The translations under genes were made by a program, and so were the position numbers. Source: Roseiflexaceae bacterium (GTDB taxonomy: Bacteria > Chloroflexota > Chloroflexia > Chloroflexales > Roseiflexaceae). From it: DNA of 7,327 nucleotides. The stretch lies in the NCBI GenBank assembly GCA_947462525.1, contig CANHPK010000075.1:1-7327 (forward strand). Direction: 5' to 3'. The notes under the pieces were generated by a model. The model searched no databases and was not told the DNA's origin. It was given only the letters and a program-made list of their open reading frames with translations. Below, in pieces: positions 1-6,714 of the stretch; positions within the stretch are counted from its first letter, which is position 1, and the number at the start of each line of letters is the position of its first letter.

Positions 1-130
1 TACTAACTACTAACTACTAACTACTAACTACTAACTACTAACTACTAACTACTAACTACTAACTACTAACTACTAACTACTAACTACTAACTACTAACTA
101 CTAACTGATAACTGATAACTGATAACTGAT
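1..130. repeat. Heptanucleotide tandem array (TACTAAC)15 + (TGATAAC)3.5
   Basis: Fifteen perfect head-to-tail copies of TACTAAC occupy 1-105. Three perfect copies of a variant unit, TGATAAC, follow at 106-126, with a four-base remnant TGAT at 127-130. The array touches the left window edge, so its real length is unknown. The change of unit is abrupt: all TACTAAC copies precede all TGATAAC copies, and none is degenerate, which points to recent slippage-type expansion of two adjacent variants. Because 7 is not a multiple of 3, the TACTAAC tract places stop codons in all reading frames of both strands. It lies about 90 bp upstream of the chosen start of the secreted glycosidase-like gene. No spacers or dyad symmetry are seen, so this is a simple-sequence or minisatellite array, not CRISPR. 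Confidence 0.97.
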
Positions 131-158
131 TATTCTGCCCATTGTCATCGTTTTATCA

Positions 159-187
159 GCGACATGCGCGACAGAACGCACTACAAT
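159..187 (+). promoter_or_regulatory. Possible sigma70-type promoter of the glycosidase-like gene
   Basis: GCGACA (159-164, four of six matches to TTGACA) and TACAAT (182-187, five of six to TATAAT) are separated by 17 bp. The same TACAAT hexamer serves as the -10 of the much clearer alaS promoter in this window. A transcript would begin near 194, leaving a leader of about 24 bases to the ATG at 218. If correct, the in-frame ATG at 164 lies in the promoter and cannot be the start. TATTCT at 131-136, directly after the heptamer array, is an alternative -10 but lacks a convincing -35. Confidence 0.4.
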
Positions 188-217
188 GAATTGTTACCGC
201 TACGAGTGAGTACATTC

Positions 218-2125
218 ATGCATCGTCTACCCCGTGTGTTCGGTCTGTTAATGGTCGTGTTGAGTTTGGGCGTAGGGCAAATCGCCTCTGCCGAAGAACT
301 GAGTGCGACGACGTCATACATCACTGCACCCAGTCCTGCACAGCCCCTCGTGCCATTGTCGGTCTGTGTTGCAATCCCCAACGGACCAAGTGGTGCTGCC
401 AGCCTCATCGTGAACGATGCGCGCATGCGCACCATCTCGAGTACCCCCATCGAGCTTGTCAACGGGGCTGCGTGTGCCACCGTCACCCCACGTGGTGCTG
501 CAGGCGCATCTGCTGGGATGGTCTGGATGCCCAATGGTACGCCCGAAGGGGCCATTATCGCGACCAACCCGGCGCTCTACACGCTCAGCCCTACCACCGA
601 GGTGCGTACAGGTGTCGAGCGCTACGATCAGTTCATCCCGGCTGCTACGACAATTATGCGTGGTGCAATCCTCGATTTACCTGCAGCGGACGGGTCGGTC
701 ATTCACGGCTATCGATCGCCGGATAGTCCGCTCATCTGGTTGCGCGATCATGTCTATCAGATGCGCGGTGCGCGCTACTTCGATGCAGACATGACCAGCA
801 CACTCAATGCGTTTGCGGCGTTGCAATCTGCGGATGGGAGCTTCCCCGATTATCTTGCACGTGCGCCGTATGCAGATGTCCCGTTTCGCACGCCGGTCGA
901 AACAGACGTCGAGTTTTTGTTTATCCAGGGTGTCTATCAGGCATGGCAAGTCGGCGCTGGTGACGAGTTTGCCCGGGGGCATTTGGCTGGGTTACGGCGG
1001 GCAGCGACATACAGCCTCCAGAGTCCACTGCGCTGGGATCCCGCCAAAGGGTTGCTGCGTCGGCCATTCACCATCGACACGTGGGACTTCGAAGTCGCTC
1101 CAGCGGCTGCACCGCGCCACGAAATCGACGAAACGACGCGCTGGGGTATCTTCCATGGCGACAACACCGGGATGGCACAATCGTTGCGCATGCTTGCAAC
1201 ACTCGAAGAGCGCGTCGGCGATCCGAGTCTCGCTGCCGTATGGCGTTCGATCGCCGATGGCATTATGCAGCGCCTCAATGCAGTGAGTTGGAACGGGCAG
1301 TTCTATCGACACTTTGTCTTTGACCAGCCACATAGCATCGCTGGGCTTGATATGGAGCAACAGCTCAGCCTGTCGAACGCATACGCCCTCAATCGGGGTG
1401 TGTTGGACGATGCCCAGAGCGATGCAATCCTCGATACGTATATCAGCCGTCGTCGTGACGGGGTCTTTGCTGAATGGTATTCGATCGATCCGCCGTTCCC
1501 CGTGGGTGCGGTGGGGCTCGGTGGCCGTGCCGGTGAAAACCCCGGCAGCTATGTCAACGGCGGCATCATGCCGATGGTCGGGGGCGAGTTGGCCCGTGGC
1601 GCGTTCCGCATGGGGCGCTCGACCTATGGCTTTGCAACACTAGATTATTATTGGTTGGGGATGCTGAGCCGCGGACGGAGCTTCTTGTGGTATGCGACAG
1701 ATGGGGCCGAAGGGGTCGGCACGCCGGACACCCTGAGTACCGACGGTTGGGGCGCTGCGACAATGCTCAATGCCTTCGTTGAAGGCGCAGTGGGCGTGGT
1801 TGATCAGAGCGACAATTTCCGCACCGCCTTGGTCGCGCCGCAGTGGTTCTATGCCGGCTTGACCGACGCCGCAGCGACGGTACGCTATGCGACCGGATCA
1901 GGCTATGTGGCATATCGCTGGCACCACGATGCATGTTGGGCGTCGGTCGATGTGACGGGTGCAGATGCGTATCAGGTCGCGATTCCCATACCCATGCAAA
2001 CCACGGGCTGTAGCGGTGTGGTGAGTTCGCCCAATGGCGCGGTACGGATTGTCGAGCGCCGCGAGGGCCGGGTGGCAGTCATCGATGTGACCACTCCCGA
2101 GGCGACGGTCGTCATTAGTTGGTAG
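218..2125 (+). CDS. Secreted six-hairpin glycosidase-like ((alpha/alpha)6 barrel) protein
   Basis: This is a predicted exported protein of 635 residues from the ATG at 218. Upstream in-frame ATG (164) and GTG (206) codons exist, but 218 puts the basic n-region (MHRLPR) directly before a hydrophobic core (VFGLLMVVLSLGVGQI) and an ASA cleavage site, with a weak GAGTGAG ribosome site seven bases away. A beta-rich N-terminal stretch (about residues 30-140 of the mature region) is followed by the helical-toroid domain typical of six-hairpin glycosidases. Visible hallmarks, numbered from the ATG at 164, are WLRDH (192-196), QSADGSFPDY (221-230), DTWDFE (305-310), FHGDN (330-334), NGGIMP (465-470), STDGWGAATMLNAFVEG (525-541) and a short C-terminal beta region. 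The acidic residues in WLRD, DTWDFE and FAEW are candidate catalytic groups, but I cannot assign a GH family or substrate. An exported carbohydrate-active role is an inference from fold and signal peptide. It ends tail to tail with the next gene. Confidence 0.85.
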   Translation: MHRLPRVFGLLMVVLSLGVGQIASAEELSATTSYITAPSPAQPLVPLSVCVAIPNGPSGAASLIVNDARMRTISSTPIELVNGAACATVTPRGAAGASAGMVWMPNGTPEGAIIATNPALYTLSPTTEVRTGVERYDQFIPAATTIMRGAILDLPAADGSVIHGYRSPDSPLIWLRDHVYQMRGARYFDADMTSTLNAFAALQSADGSFPDYLARAPYADVPFRTPVETDVEFLFIQGVYQAWQVGAGDEFARGHLAGLRRAATYSLQSPLRWDPAKGLLRRPFTIDTWDFEVAPAAAPRHEIDETTRWGIFHGDNTGMAQSLRMLATLEERVGDPSLAAVWRSIADGIMQRLNAVSWNGQFYRHFVFDQPHSIAGLDMEQQLSLSNAYALNRGVLDDAQSDAILDTYISRRRDGVFAEWYSIDPPFPVGAVGLGGRAGENPGSYVNGGIMPMVGGELARGAFRMGRSTYGFATLDYYWLGMLSRGRSFLWYATDGAEGVGTPDTLSTDGWGAATMLNAFVEGAVGVVDQSDNFRTALVAPQWFYAGLTDAAATVRYATGSGYVAYRWHHDACWASVDVTGADAYQVAIPIPMQTTGCSGVVSSPNGAVRIVERREGRVAVIDVTTPEATVVISW

Positions 2126-2768
2126 TACCCACGCGCGCAATGCGCGTGCGTATGCCAGCGTCGATGGCATGCAAAAGTTGTGTTGCGACCATGCTTTGGA
2201 GGTTGTCTACTGCGCTCTCGCCTGCCTGCTGTGCATAGCGCAGGGCGGGGGCGCTGTCGCCGTTGCGGCGCAGGACATCGCCTATGATGACCGCATGTTC
2301 AAACGCCGTTGCACCGACTGCTTGACCATGCTGCAGTGCGAGTTCAAACGACTGGACCGTTTGGTTGCGACAAAACCCCGCCATCGGGTGGAGCATATCC
2401 TCGCACTTCCAGGCAGCCCGCAACGCATGCCAGCCGGCATCGGCATAGCGTTCCGTCATCCGGCACACGTGGGCTGCGGCGAGGTATTCACGTGCCAAAA
2501 ACGGGTACCCAGTGTCGTTGAGTTGGGCCAAGTATGCAGTGGTTTTGACAATGGTACGCACATCGGAGTGGGCTAATCTGACATCTTCGGCACAGAATCG
2601 ACACGTGCCGCATTGTTGTACCCAGTACGGGAGCGCGATGATGCTGAGTTCATATGGTCGCCCGTCGAGATCGCGACTGTCGATGTGTGCCCGTGGATTA
2701 ACGCACGTGTAGGTGGTGGTGTTGGTGCATACCGCGCACTGTCGGGCGTCACGGAGTAATGTCTGCAT
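2115..2768 (-). CDS. Zinc-ribbon / DUF2225-like protein with helical C-terminus
   Basis: A 217-residue cytoplasmic-looking protein read from the ATG at 2768. The open frame continues upstream to 2900, but that extension would run through the alaS promoter and leader and has no domain character. GAGGGT sits just before 2768. The N-terminal third carries two metal-ligand pairs, C11-x2-C14 and C53-x2-C56 with an extra C59, separated by an RDLDGRP segment (32-38). This pattern resembles the DUF2225-type proteins (CxxC...RDLDxRP...WVQxCPxCG). From about residue 75 the protein is helical and TPR-like, with aromatic/alanine periodicity and scattered cysteines (102, 122, 133). A structural Zn site is inferred; function is unknown. 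Its stop codon lies inside the 3' end of the convergent glycosidase-like gene (11-bp overlap). Confidence 0.75.
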   Translation of the reverse strand: MQTLLRDARQCAVCTNTTTYTCVNPRAHIDSRDLDGRPYELSIIALPYWVQQCGTCRFCAEDVRLAHSDVRTIVKTTAYLAQLNDTGYPFLAREYLAAAHVCRMTERYADAGWHALRAAWKCEDMLHPMAGFCRNQTVQSFELALQHGQAVGATAFEHAVIIGDVLRRNGDSAPALRYAQQAGESAVDNLQSMVATQLLHAIDAGIRTRIARVGTTN

Positions 2769-2810
2769 GTACCCTCGAATCCCACTGCGCGCTGCGCCCG
2801 CGTGGATGTG

Positions 2811-2840
2811 TTGACGCGTCTGCGATGCGTCGGCTACAAT
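2811..2840 (+). promoter_or_regulatory. sigma70-type promoter of alaS
   Basis: TTGACG (2811-2816, five of six) and TACAAT (2835-2840, five of six) with an 18-bp spacer make the best promoter in the window. Initiation would fall near 2847, giving a leader of about 50 bases before the alaS ATG at 2899. No competing plus-strand signal is seen in the gap. Confidence 0.75.
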
Positions 2841-2855
2841 AGACAAATGTGTAAG

Positions 2856-2889
2856 GATTGGATAACACACATATCGCTGTGTGTCAATC
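2856..2889 (+). promoter_or_regulatory. Palindromic stem in the alaS leader
   Basis: ACACACA (2865-2871) pairs with TGTGTGT (2878-2884) around a six-base loop. GATTG (2856-2860) can pair with CAATC (2885-2889), giving 12 pairs interrupted by a four-base bulge (2861-2864). The element ends one base before the GGAG ribosome-binding site (2890-2893). In E. coli, alanyl-tRNA synthetase represses its own gene by binding a palindrome near the transcription start. A similar DNA operator or an RNA structure affecting ribosome access is possible here but is an inference. No T-box features are seen, and there is too little room for one. Confidence 0.45.
2859..2887 (-). promoter_or_regulatory. Weak candidate promoter for the zinc-ribbon gene
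   Basis: On the minus strand a perfect TTGACA (2887-2882) is followed after 17 bp by TATCCA (2864-2859), which matches the -10 consensus at only three positions. Transcription would start near 2852 and run leftward through the alaS promoter to the ATG at 2768. The -35 hexamer lies inside the palindrome of the alaS leader. The good -35 and poor -10 make this tentative. Confidence 0.3.
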
Positions 2890-2893
2890 GGAG
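2890..2893 (+). promoter_or_regulatory. alaS ribosome-binding site (decides the start)
   Basis: GGAG is placed five bases before the ATG at 2899. It lies downstream of the alternative GTG at 2881, which therefore has no ribosome site in front of it. The site directly follows the leader palindrome. Confidence 0.75.
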
Positions 2894-2898
2894 CGACC

Positions 2899-5571
2899 AT
2901 GAAAAAGTTGACGTCTGATCAGATTCGCCAGGCATACCTCACGTTCTTTGCAGAACGCGGACATACAATTGTGCCCAGTTCGTCGCTCATCCCGGGCAAC
3001 GATCCGACCCTCATGTTTGCCAACTCAGGTATGGTGCAGTTCAAAGATACCTTCCTCGGCCTCGAGCAACGCCCATACACCCGTGCCACCACCGCACAGA
3101 AGTGCTTGCGCGTCTCGGGCAAACACAACGACCTCGAAGAAGTCGGCCCATCCCCGCGCCATCATACGTTCTTCGAAATGTTGGGTAACTTTTCGTTCGG
3201 CGATTACTTCAAAGCCGAAGCCATCCCGATGGCGTGGGAGCTGCTGACCAAAGTCTTTGAACTGCCGGTCGAGCGCCTCTGGTTCACGGTCTATCAAGGC
3301 AACGAGCAGGTCCCCGCCGACGAAGACGCCGCCGCAATGTGGGTCAAAGCGGGCGCTTCGCCCGATCGCGTCTTGCGCTTCGGCGAAAAAGACAACTTCT
3401 GGGTCATGGCCGACACCGGTCCGTGTGGCCCGTGTTCGGAGATTACCGTCTACCTCGGCGAAGACCTCTCGAAGATGTCGGCAGAGGGCGTCAACAGCGA
3501 CGATCCCGATTATGTCGAAATCTGGAATAACGTCTTCATGCAGTTCGAGCGCAGTACCATGCAACCGTTGCCGCGCCCGTCGGTCGACACTGGCATGGGC
3601 CTCGAGCGTATCGCCATGGTGCTCCAGGGCGTCAAAAATACCTACGACACCGACTTGTTTGTGTCACTCATCGACACCATCAAAACGCTTGGCCACAAGA
3701 CCGAAGCCGACTACCGTGCCAACGTCGCACCCTATCGTGCAGTGGCAGACCATAGCCGCTCCGTCGCCTTCTTGATCGCCGATGGCGTGTTGCCTGGCAA
3801 CACCGGTCGTTCGTATGTGTTGCGGCGCATTTTGCGTCGGGCGGTCTATCAGGGCCGGCTGATCGGTTTTGACAAGCCGTTTTTCACCAATGTGGTGGCC
3901 AAACTCATCGATCTCATGGGCACCGCATACCCCGAGCTCAAGAGCCGCGGGGCCTTCATCCTCGAGACCGTCGAGGCCGAAGAACAGCAGTTCTTGCGTA
4001 CGTTGTCGAGTGGTTTGGTCAAGCTCGATGCGATTGTTGGTCAGTTGAAAGCCAAAGGCGACCTGATTATCCCCGGTGAAGAAGCATTCAAACTCAAGGA
4101 TACAGACGGCTTCCCCCTCGACTTGACCGAGAAAATCGCTGCCCATCACGGGATGACTGTCGATGTCGCTGCCTATGACACTGCCATGTCTGCCCAACGC
4201 GGTCGTTCGCGTGCCAACGCCAACTTCAAGCGCGGTGCCGACACCGAAGTCTGGGCAGAACTCAATCTGAGCCCGACGACATTCGTCGGCTACACGCAGC
4301 TCGAAGGCACGGGCACCATAACTGCTATCGTCAGCGTGGATGACGTGAAGCACGACGCAGCGGTGGGCACCGAGGTCCAGATCGTGCTAGACAGTACCCC
4401 GTTCTATGCAGAGTCCGGCGGGCAGGTGGGTGACACCGGCACGCTGACCACGGCCACGGGTACGGTGAAGATCACCGACACCCAACGGCCCATCCCCGGC
4501 GTCATTGTGCACATCGGTGTCGTCACCAGTGGCACCATTGGCCGTGGGTCGGTTGCCCAGGCGGTCGTCGACGGCGTACGCCGTGGCCACATCCAGCGCA
4601 ACCACACGGCTACCCATCTGCTCCAACGTGCCTTGCGCGATGTGTTGGGTGAACACGCCGCACAGGCGGGTTCGCTGGTGTCGGCTGAGCGTCTCCGCTT
4701 CGACTTTACGCACAACAAGTCGGTCAGCATCGAGCAACAGCGCGACATCGAGCGCCGCGTCAACACCTGGGTGCGCGCCGATCAAAGCGTCACCTGGGCC
4801 GAAATGCCGTACCAAGAGGCCCTCGATAACGGCGCCATTGCGTTGTTTGGCGAAAAATACGGTGACCGCGTGCGCCTCGTCCACGCAACATCGGGCAGCA
4901 ACAGCGGCGAACCAGGCTATGTGAGCCGCGACTCGCGCGAATTGTGTGGTGGCACCCATGTCACCCGCACGGGCGAGATTGGATTGGTCCGCATCGTGTC
5001 CGAGGCGAGCGTGGCCGGCGGCGTCCGCCGTATCGAAGCGGTCACCGGCCTCGGCGCCGAGCAGTGGGTCGAAGAGCAGTTCGAAGCGATGCGCGGCATC
5101 GCCAATCGACTCGGCGTGACGCCGGCGCAGATCAACGAGCGCATCGAGTCGGTGCTGACAGATCTCAAGGCCAGTCAGCGTGCACTCGAGGCACTCACGG
5201 CAGCAGCCACCGGCAGTCAAGCCGATACGCTGCTTGCTAATGCACCCGTCAGCTCAGGAATTACCTATGTGCTGACACGGGTCGACGGCAACGACGGCGC
5301 CCAATTGCGTGAACTCGCCGAGCAACTCATCAGCAAACAATCCGCCGCTGTGGTCGTGTTGACCAGTGTGCTCGCCGACAAAGCAGCGTTGCTGGTCATG
5401 GTTGGCAAAGGTGCTGCGGGCAAACACGCCGGCAATCTGGTCAAGGAACTCGCCCCGGTCATGGGCGGCAATGGTGGTGGTCGACCCGATGTTGCCCAGG
5501 CTGGCAGCAAAGATATCGCCAACGTCGACGCCGTACTCGTCAAAGCACAGCAGTTGTTGGGCCTCGCCTAA
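2899..5571 (+). CDS. alaS: Alanyl-tRNA synthetase
   Basis: An 890-residue class II aminoacyl-tRNA synthetase, a normal length for the family, which charges tRNA-Ala in the cytoplasm and hydrolyses mischarged Ser/Gly-tRNA-Ala. The ATG at 2899 is chosen over an upstream in-frame GTG (2881) because GGAG at 2890-2893 is five bases away and the protein then begins MKKLTSDQIR, as AlaRS does. The catalytic core is unmistakable: SSSLIPGNDPTLMFANSGM (27-45), TRATTAQKCLRVSGKHNDLE (61-80), RHHTFFEMLGNFSFGDYFK (87-105) and DTGMGLERI (230-238). The editing domain has its zinc-binding set HTATH (H569, H573) and CGGTH (C683, H687). The C-terminal DHHA1-like domain has GGNGGGRPDVAQAG (856-869). The usually aromatic FKLYDTYGFP segment reads FKLKDTDGFP (397-406), a mild deviation. 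It has its own promoter and terminator, with ruvX directly downstream. Confidence 0.98.
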   Translation: MKKLTSDQIRQAYLTFFAERGHTIVPSSSLIPGNDPTLMFANSGMVQFKDTFLGLEQRPYTRATTAQKCLRVSGKHNDLEEVGPSPRHHTFFEMLGNFSFGDYFKAEAIPMAWELLTKVFELPVERLWFTVYQGNEQVPADEDAAAMWVKAGASPDRVLRFGEKDNFWVMADTGPCGPCSEITVYLGEDLSKMSAEGVNSDDPDYVEIWNNVFMQFERSTMQPLPRPSVDTGMGLERIAMVLQGVKNTYDTDLFVSLIDTIKTLGHKTEADYRANVAPYRAVADHSRSVAFLIADGVLPGNTGRSYVLRRILRRAVYQGRLIGFDKPFFTNVVAKLIDLMGTAYPELKSRGAFILETVEAEEQQFLRTLSSGLVKLDAIVGQLKAKGDLIIPGEEAFKLKDTDGFPLDLTEKIAAHHGMTVDVAAYDTAMSAQRGRSRANANFKRGADTEVWAELNLSPTTFVGYTQLEGTGTITAIVSVDDVKHDAAVGTEVQIVLDSTPFYAESGGQVGDTGTLTTATGTVKITDTQRPIPGVIVHIGVVTSGTIGRGSVAQAVVDGVRRGHIQRNHTATHLLQRALRDVLGEHAAQAGSLVSAERLRFDFTHNKSVSIEQQRDIERRVNTWVRADQSVTWAEMPYQEALDNGAIALFGEKYGDRVRLVHATSGSNSGEPGYVSRDSRELCGGTHVTRTGEIGLVRIVSEASVAGGVRRIEAVTGLGAEQWVEEQFEAMRGIANRLGVTPAQINERIESVLTDLKASQRALEALTAAATGSQADTLLANAPVSSGITYVLTRVDGNDGAQLRELAEQLISKQSAAVVVLTSVLADKAALLVMVGKGAAGKHAGNLVKELAPVMGGNGGGRPDVAQAGSKDIANVDAVLVKAQQLLGLA

Positions 5572-5583
5572 TCAACGATACAC

Positions 5584-5617
5584 CGACGCTCGAGGTGCGC
5601 CTCGAGCGTCGTTTTTT
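5584..5617 (+). terminator. Intrinsic terminator after alaS
   Basis: A perfect 12-bp GC-rich stem (5584-5595 with 5600-5611; arm CGACGCTCGAGG) closes on the tetraloop TGCG and is followed at once by six T residues (5612-5617). It starts 12 bases after the alaS stop. This is a textbook rho-independent terminator. Only two bases separate the T-tract from the ribosome-binding site of ruvX. Confidence 0.93.
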
Positions 5618-5619
5618 GT

Positions 5620-5625
5620 GGAGGG
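5620..5625 (+). promoter_or_regulatory. ruvX ribosome-binding site
   Basis: GGAGGG lies seven bases before the ATG at 5633 and fixes the ruvX start. The open frame upstream of this ATG overlaps alaS and the terminator and is not coding. The site begins three bases after the T-tract of the preceding terminator. Confidence 0.85.
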
Positions 5626-5632
5626 AACGAGG

Positions 5633-6085
5633 ATGACGACACCACACGGTCGCTTATTGGCCCTTGATGTCGGCGAAAAGCGCATCGGTGTGGCGCTCAG
5701 CGACGAATCGCAAACAGTAGCATCGGCGTATACGACGCTTCATGCGACGCCGTTTATCGTGTTTGTCCAGAAGCTCTCCAAGATACTTGCCATGGAGTTT
5801 GTGGTCGAAATCGTCGTTGGCCTGCCGTTGTCGCTCAATGGCAACGAGGGCCCACAAGCAGCGCGCATCCGTGCGTTCATCGCCGCATTGACCCCATTGG
5901 TCACCCAACCGATTACAACCTGCGATGAACGATATACATCTGCCGAAGCAGAGCGCATCATGCAAGAGGCTGGTTTGCGACCTGAGCAACGCAAAGCCAA
6001 AATCGACGAAGTCGCGGCATCGATTATCCTGCAAGATGTGCTCAATGCGCGGCGCATTCAACAGACATACCGAGTAGAACAATAA
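5633..6085 (+). CDS. ruvX: Putative pre-16S rRNA nuclease / Holliday-junction resolvase-like YqgF
   Basis: A 150-residue YqgF/RuvX protein with an RNase H-like fold. The E. coli homologue is implicated in maturing the 5' end of 16S rRNA; a Holliday-junction resolvase role was proposed from fold similarity. All family signatures are present: LALDVGEKRIGVALSD (9-24, first acidic ligand D12), VVGLPLSLNG (61-70), DERYTS (98-103; usually DERLTT) and KIDEVAASIILQ (123-134, acidic D125/E126). Length is typical. The start at 5633 is supported by GGAGGG seven bases upstream. alaS followed by ruvX is a common bacterial order. Here a strong terminator separates them with no space for a separate promoter, so expression probably relies on read-through or a promoter inside the alaS coding region. 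Confidence 0.95.
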   Translation: MTTPHGRLLALDVGEKRIGVALSDESQTVASAYTTLHATPFIVFVQKLSKILAMEFVVEIVVGLPLSLNGNEGPQAARIRAFIAALTPLVTQPITTCDERYTSAEAERIMQEAGLRPEQRKAKIDEVAASIILQDVLNARRIQQTYRVEQ

Positions 6086-6101
6086 ATCCTCGGCGTTCGG
6101 A

Positions 6102-6183
6102 ATGCCCCCGGCGTACGGTGTTGCCGGGAGCATGCCCCCGGCGTACACGCCATGGTGGCGACGGGATCATGCCCCCGGCGTGC
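6102..6183 (-). repeat. Cluster of three REP-like repeats beside the RAYT gene
   Basis: Three copies of ATGCCCCCGGCGTRC lie at 6102-6116, 6132-6146 and 6169-6183, starting 30 and 37 bp apart. Copies 1 and 2 are identical over 15 bp; copy 3 has one change (A to G). Read on the minus strand, the coding strand of the adjacent RAYT gene, each begins GTAC or GCAC followed by GCCGGGGGCAT. This is the arrangement of classical REP elements, a GTAC/GTAG-type tetranucleotide preceding an imperfect palindrome. The middle copy is the best formed: GCCGGG (6123-6128) pairs with CCCGGC (6137-6142) around a near-palindromic loop, and GTGT/ACAC flanks (6118-6121, 6145-6148) can extend it. A further inverted pair, CGCCA/TGGCG (6148-6160), lies between copies 2 and 3. 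The cluster fills the whole space between the convergent ruvX and RAYT genes. Confidence 0.8.
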
Positions 6184-6187
6184 GGTG

Positions 6188-6709
6188 TCATCTGCGCCGA
6201 CGTTCTTCGCGCTCGTGCCAGCGTCGCGGATTGTTGAGGATATATTGGGTTCTTATGTTGTATTCGAACTGATTGCGGATGATGCGGTCCATGAATCCCG
6301 GATACCAAAAGCTCATCTTTTCGCGCTTGACACTCTCGTCTATGCCCCGTGTGACTGCAGCTTTGAATGATCCCACCGCCTGGCTCAAGAGAAATTCTGA
6401 TGCTCTGCTTTCAACGGTCTCGGCGTCTTTGGCAGACGTACGGGCACGCGGAGCATCGGCCGTTATCTCGATGATTCCATGCACGTGATTCGGCATCACA
6501 ACATACGTATGTAGGACAAGACCCGGATAACTGTAGGGGATTTGTTCCCAACAGTCGACGGCGATGATGCCACGTTCGTTGTGTATCATCATCGCATCGA
6601 CAACGCTCCCAAACACTCTTCTGAAATCCCTGACCGTTGTCGTGACGAAGTAATACCCCGGACTCGAATAATCGAATTCTGCAAGACGAAGCGATTTTTT
6701 GACATGCAT
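6188..6709 (-). CDS. REP-associated tyrosine transposase (RAYT, Y1/HUH family)
   Basis: A 173-residue single-strand-specific HUH endonuclease of the TnpA_REP/IS200-like family, expected to nick and join DNA at REP hairpins through a covalent 5'-phosphotyrosine. The start at 6709 is chosen over an ATG at 6733 because AGGAGGTT sits five bases before it. Visible features are the N-terminal RLAEFDYSSPGYYFVTTTVRDF (8-29), the metal-binding HUH motif in VVMPNHVHGIIE (H75, H77), the SQAVGSFKAAVTRGI segment (109-123), and FWYPGFMDRIIRN followed by EYNIRTQYILNNP (134-161), where Y150 or Y156 is the likely nucleophile. The tail is very basic (RRWHEREERRRR). Length matches intact RAYTs and no frameshift is seen. 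Three REP-like elements start five bases past its stop on the same strand, supporting the assignment. RAYTs are usually single-copy, domesticated genes rather than active insertion sequences. Confidence 0.9.
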   Translation of the reverse strand: MHVKKSLRLAEFDYSSPGYYFVTTTVRDFRRVFGSVVDAMMIHNERGIIAVDCWEQIPYSYPGLVLHTYVVMPNHVHGIIEITADAPRARTSAKDAETVESRASEFLLSQAVGSFKAAVTRGIDESVKREKMSFWYPGFMDRIIRNQFEYNIRTQYILNNPRRWHEREERRRR

Positions 6710-6714
6710 GGTGC

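Noticed and set aside
1..105. TACTAAC as a eukaryotic-type intron branch point, or the array as CRISPR
   Set aside because: The match to the yeast branch-point heptamer is coincidental in a tandem array, and every other gene here is bacterial and intronless. There are no spacers.
2169..2576. Plus-strand 135-codon open frame opposite the zinc-ribbon gene
   Set aside because: It is antisense to the paired CxxC protein and has low-complexity shadow composition without a ribosome site.
2881..2898. GTG at 2881 as the alaS start
   Set aside because: No ribosome site precedes it. GGAG at 2890-2893 favours the ATG at 2899, which gives the usual AlaRS N-terminus.
2769..2900. N-terminal extension of the zinc-ribbon protein to an ATG at 2900
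   Set aside because: It would overlap the alaS start and run through a good promoter and a palindrome. The extension has no domain character and the zinc ligands begin just after the internal ATG at 2768.
3664..5220. Long minus-strand open frames inside alaS (229 and 277 codons)
   Set aside because: They are antisense shadows of a highly conserved coding region. They show no recognisable motifs and have no ribosome sites or promoters.
5366..5632. Long N-terminal extension of ruvX into alaS
   Set aside because: It is an out-of-frame shadow of alaS that crosses the terminator. The YqgF fold begins directly after ATG 5633.
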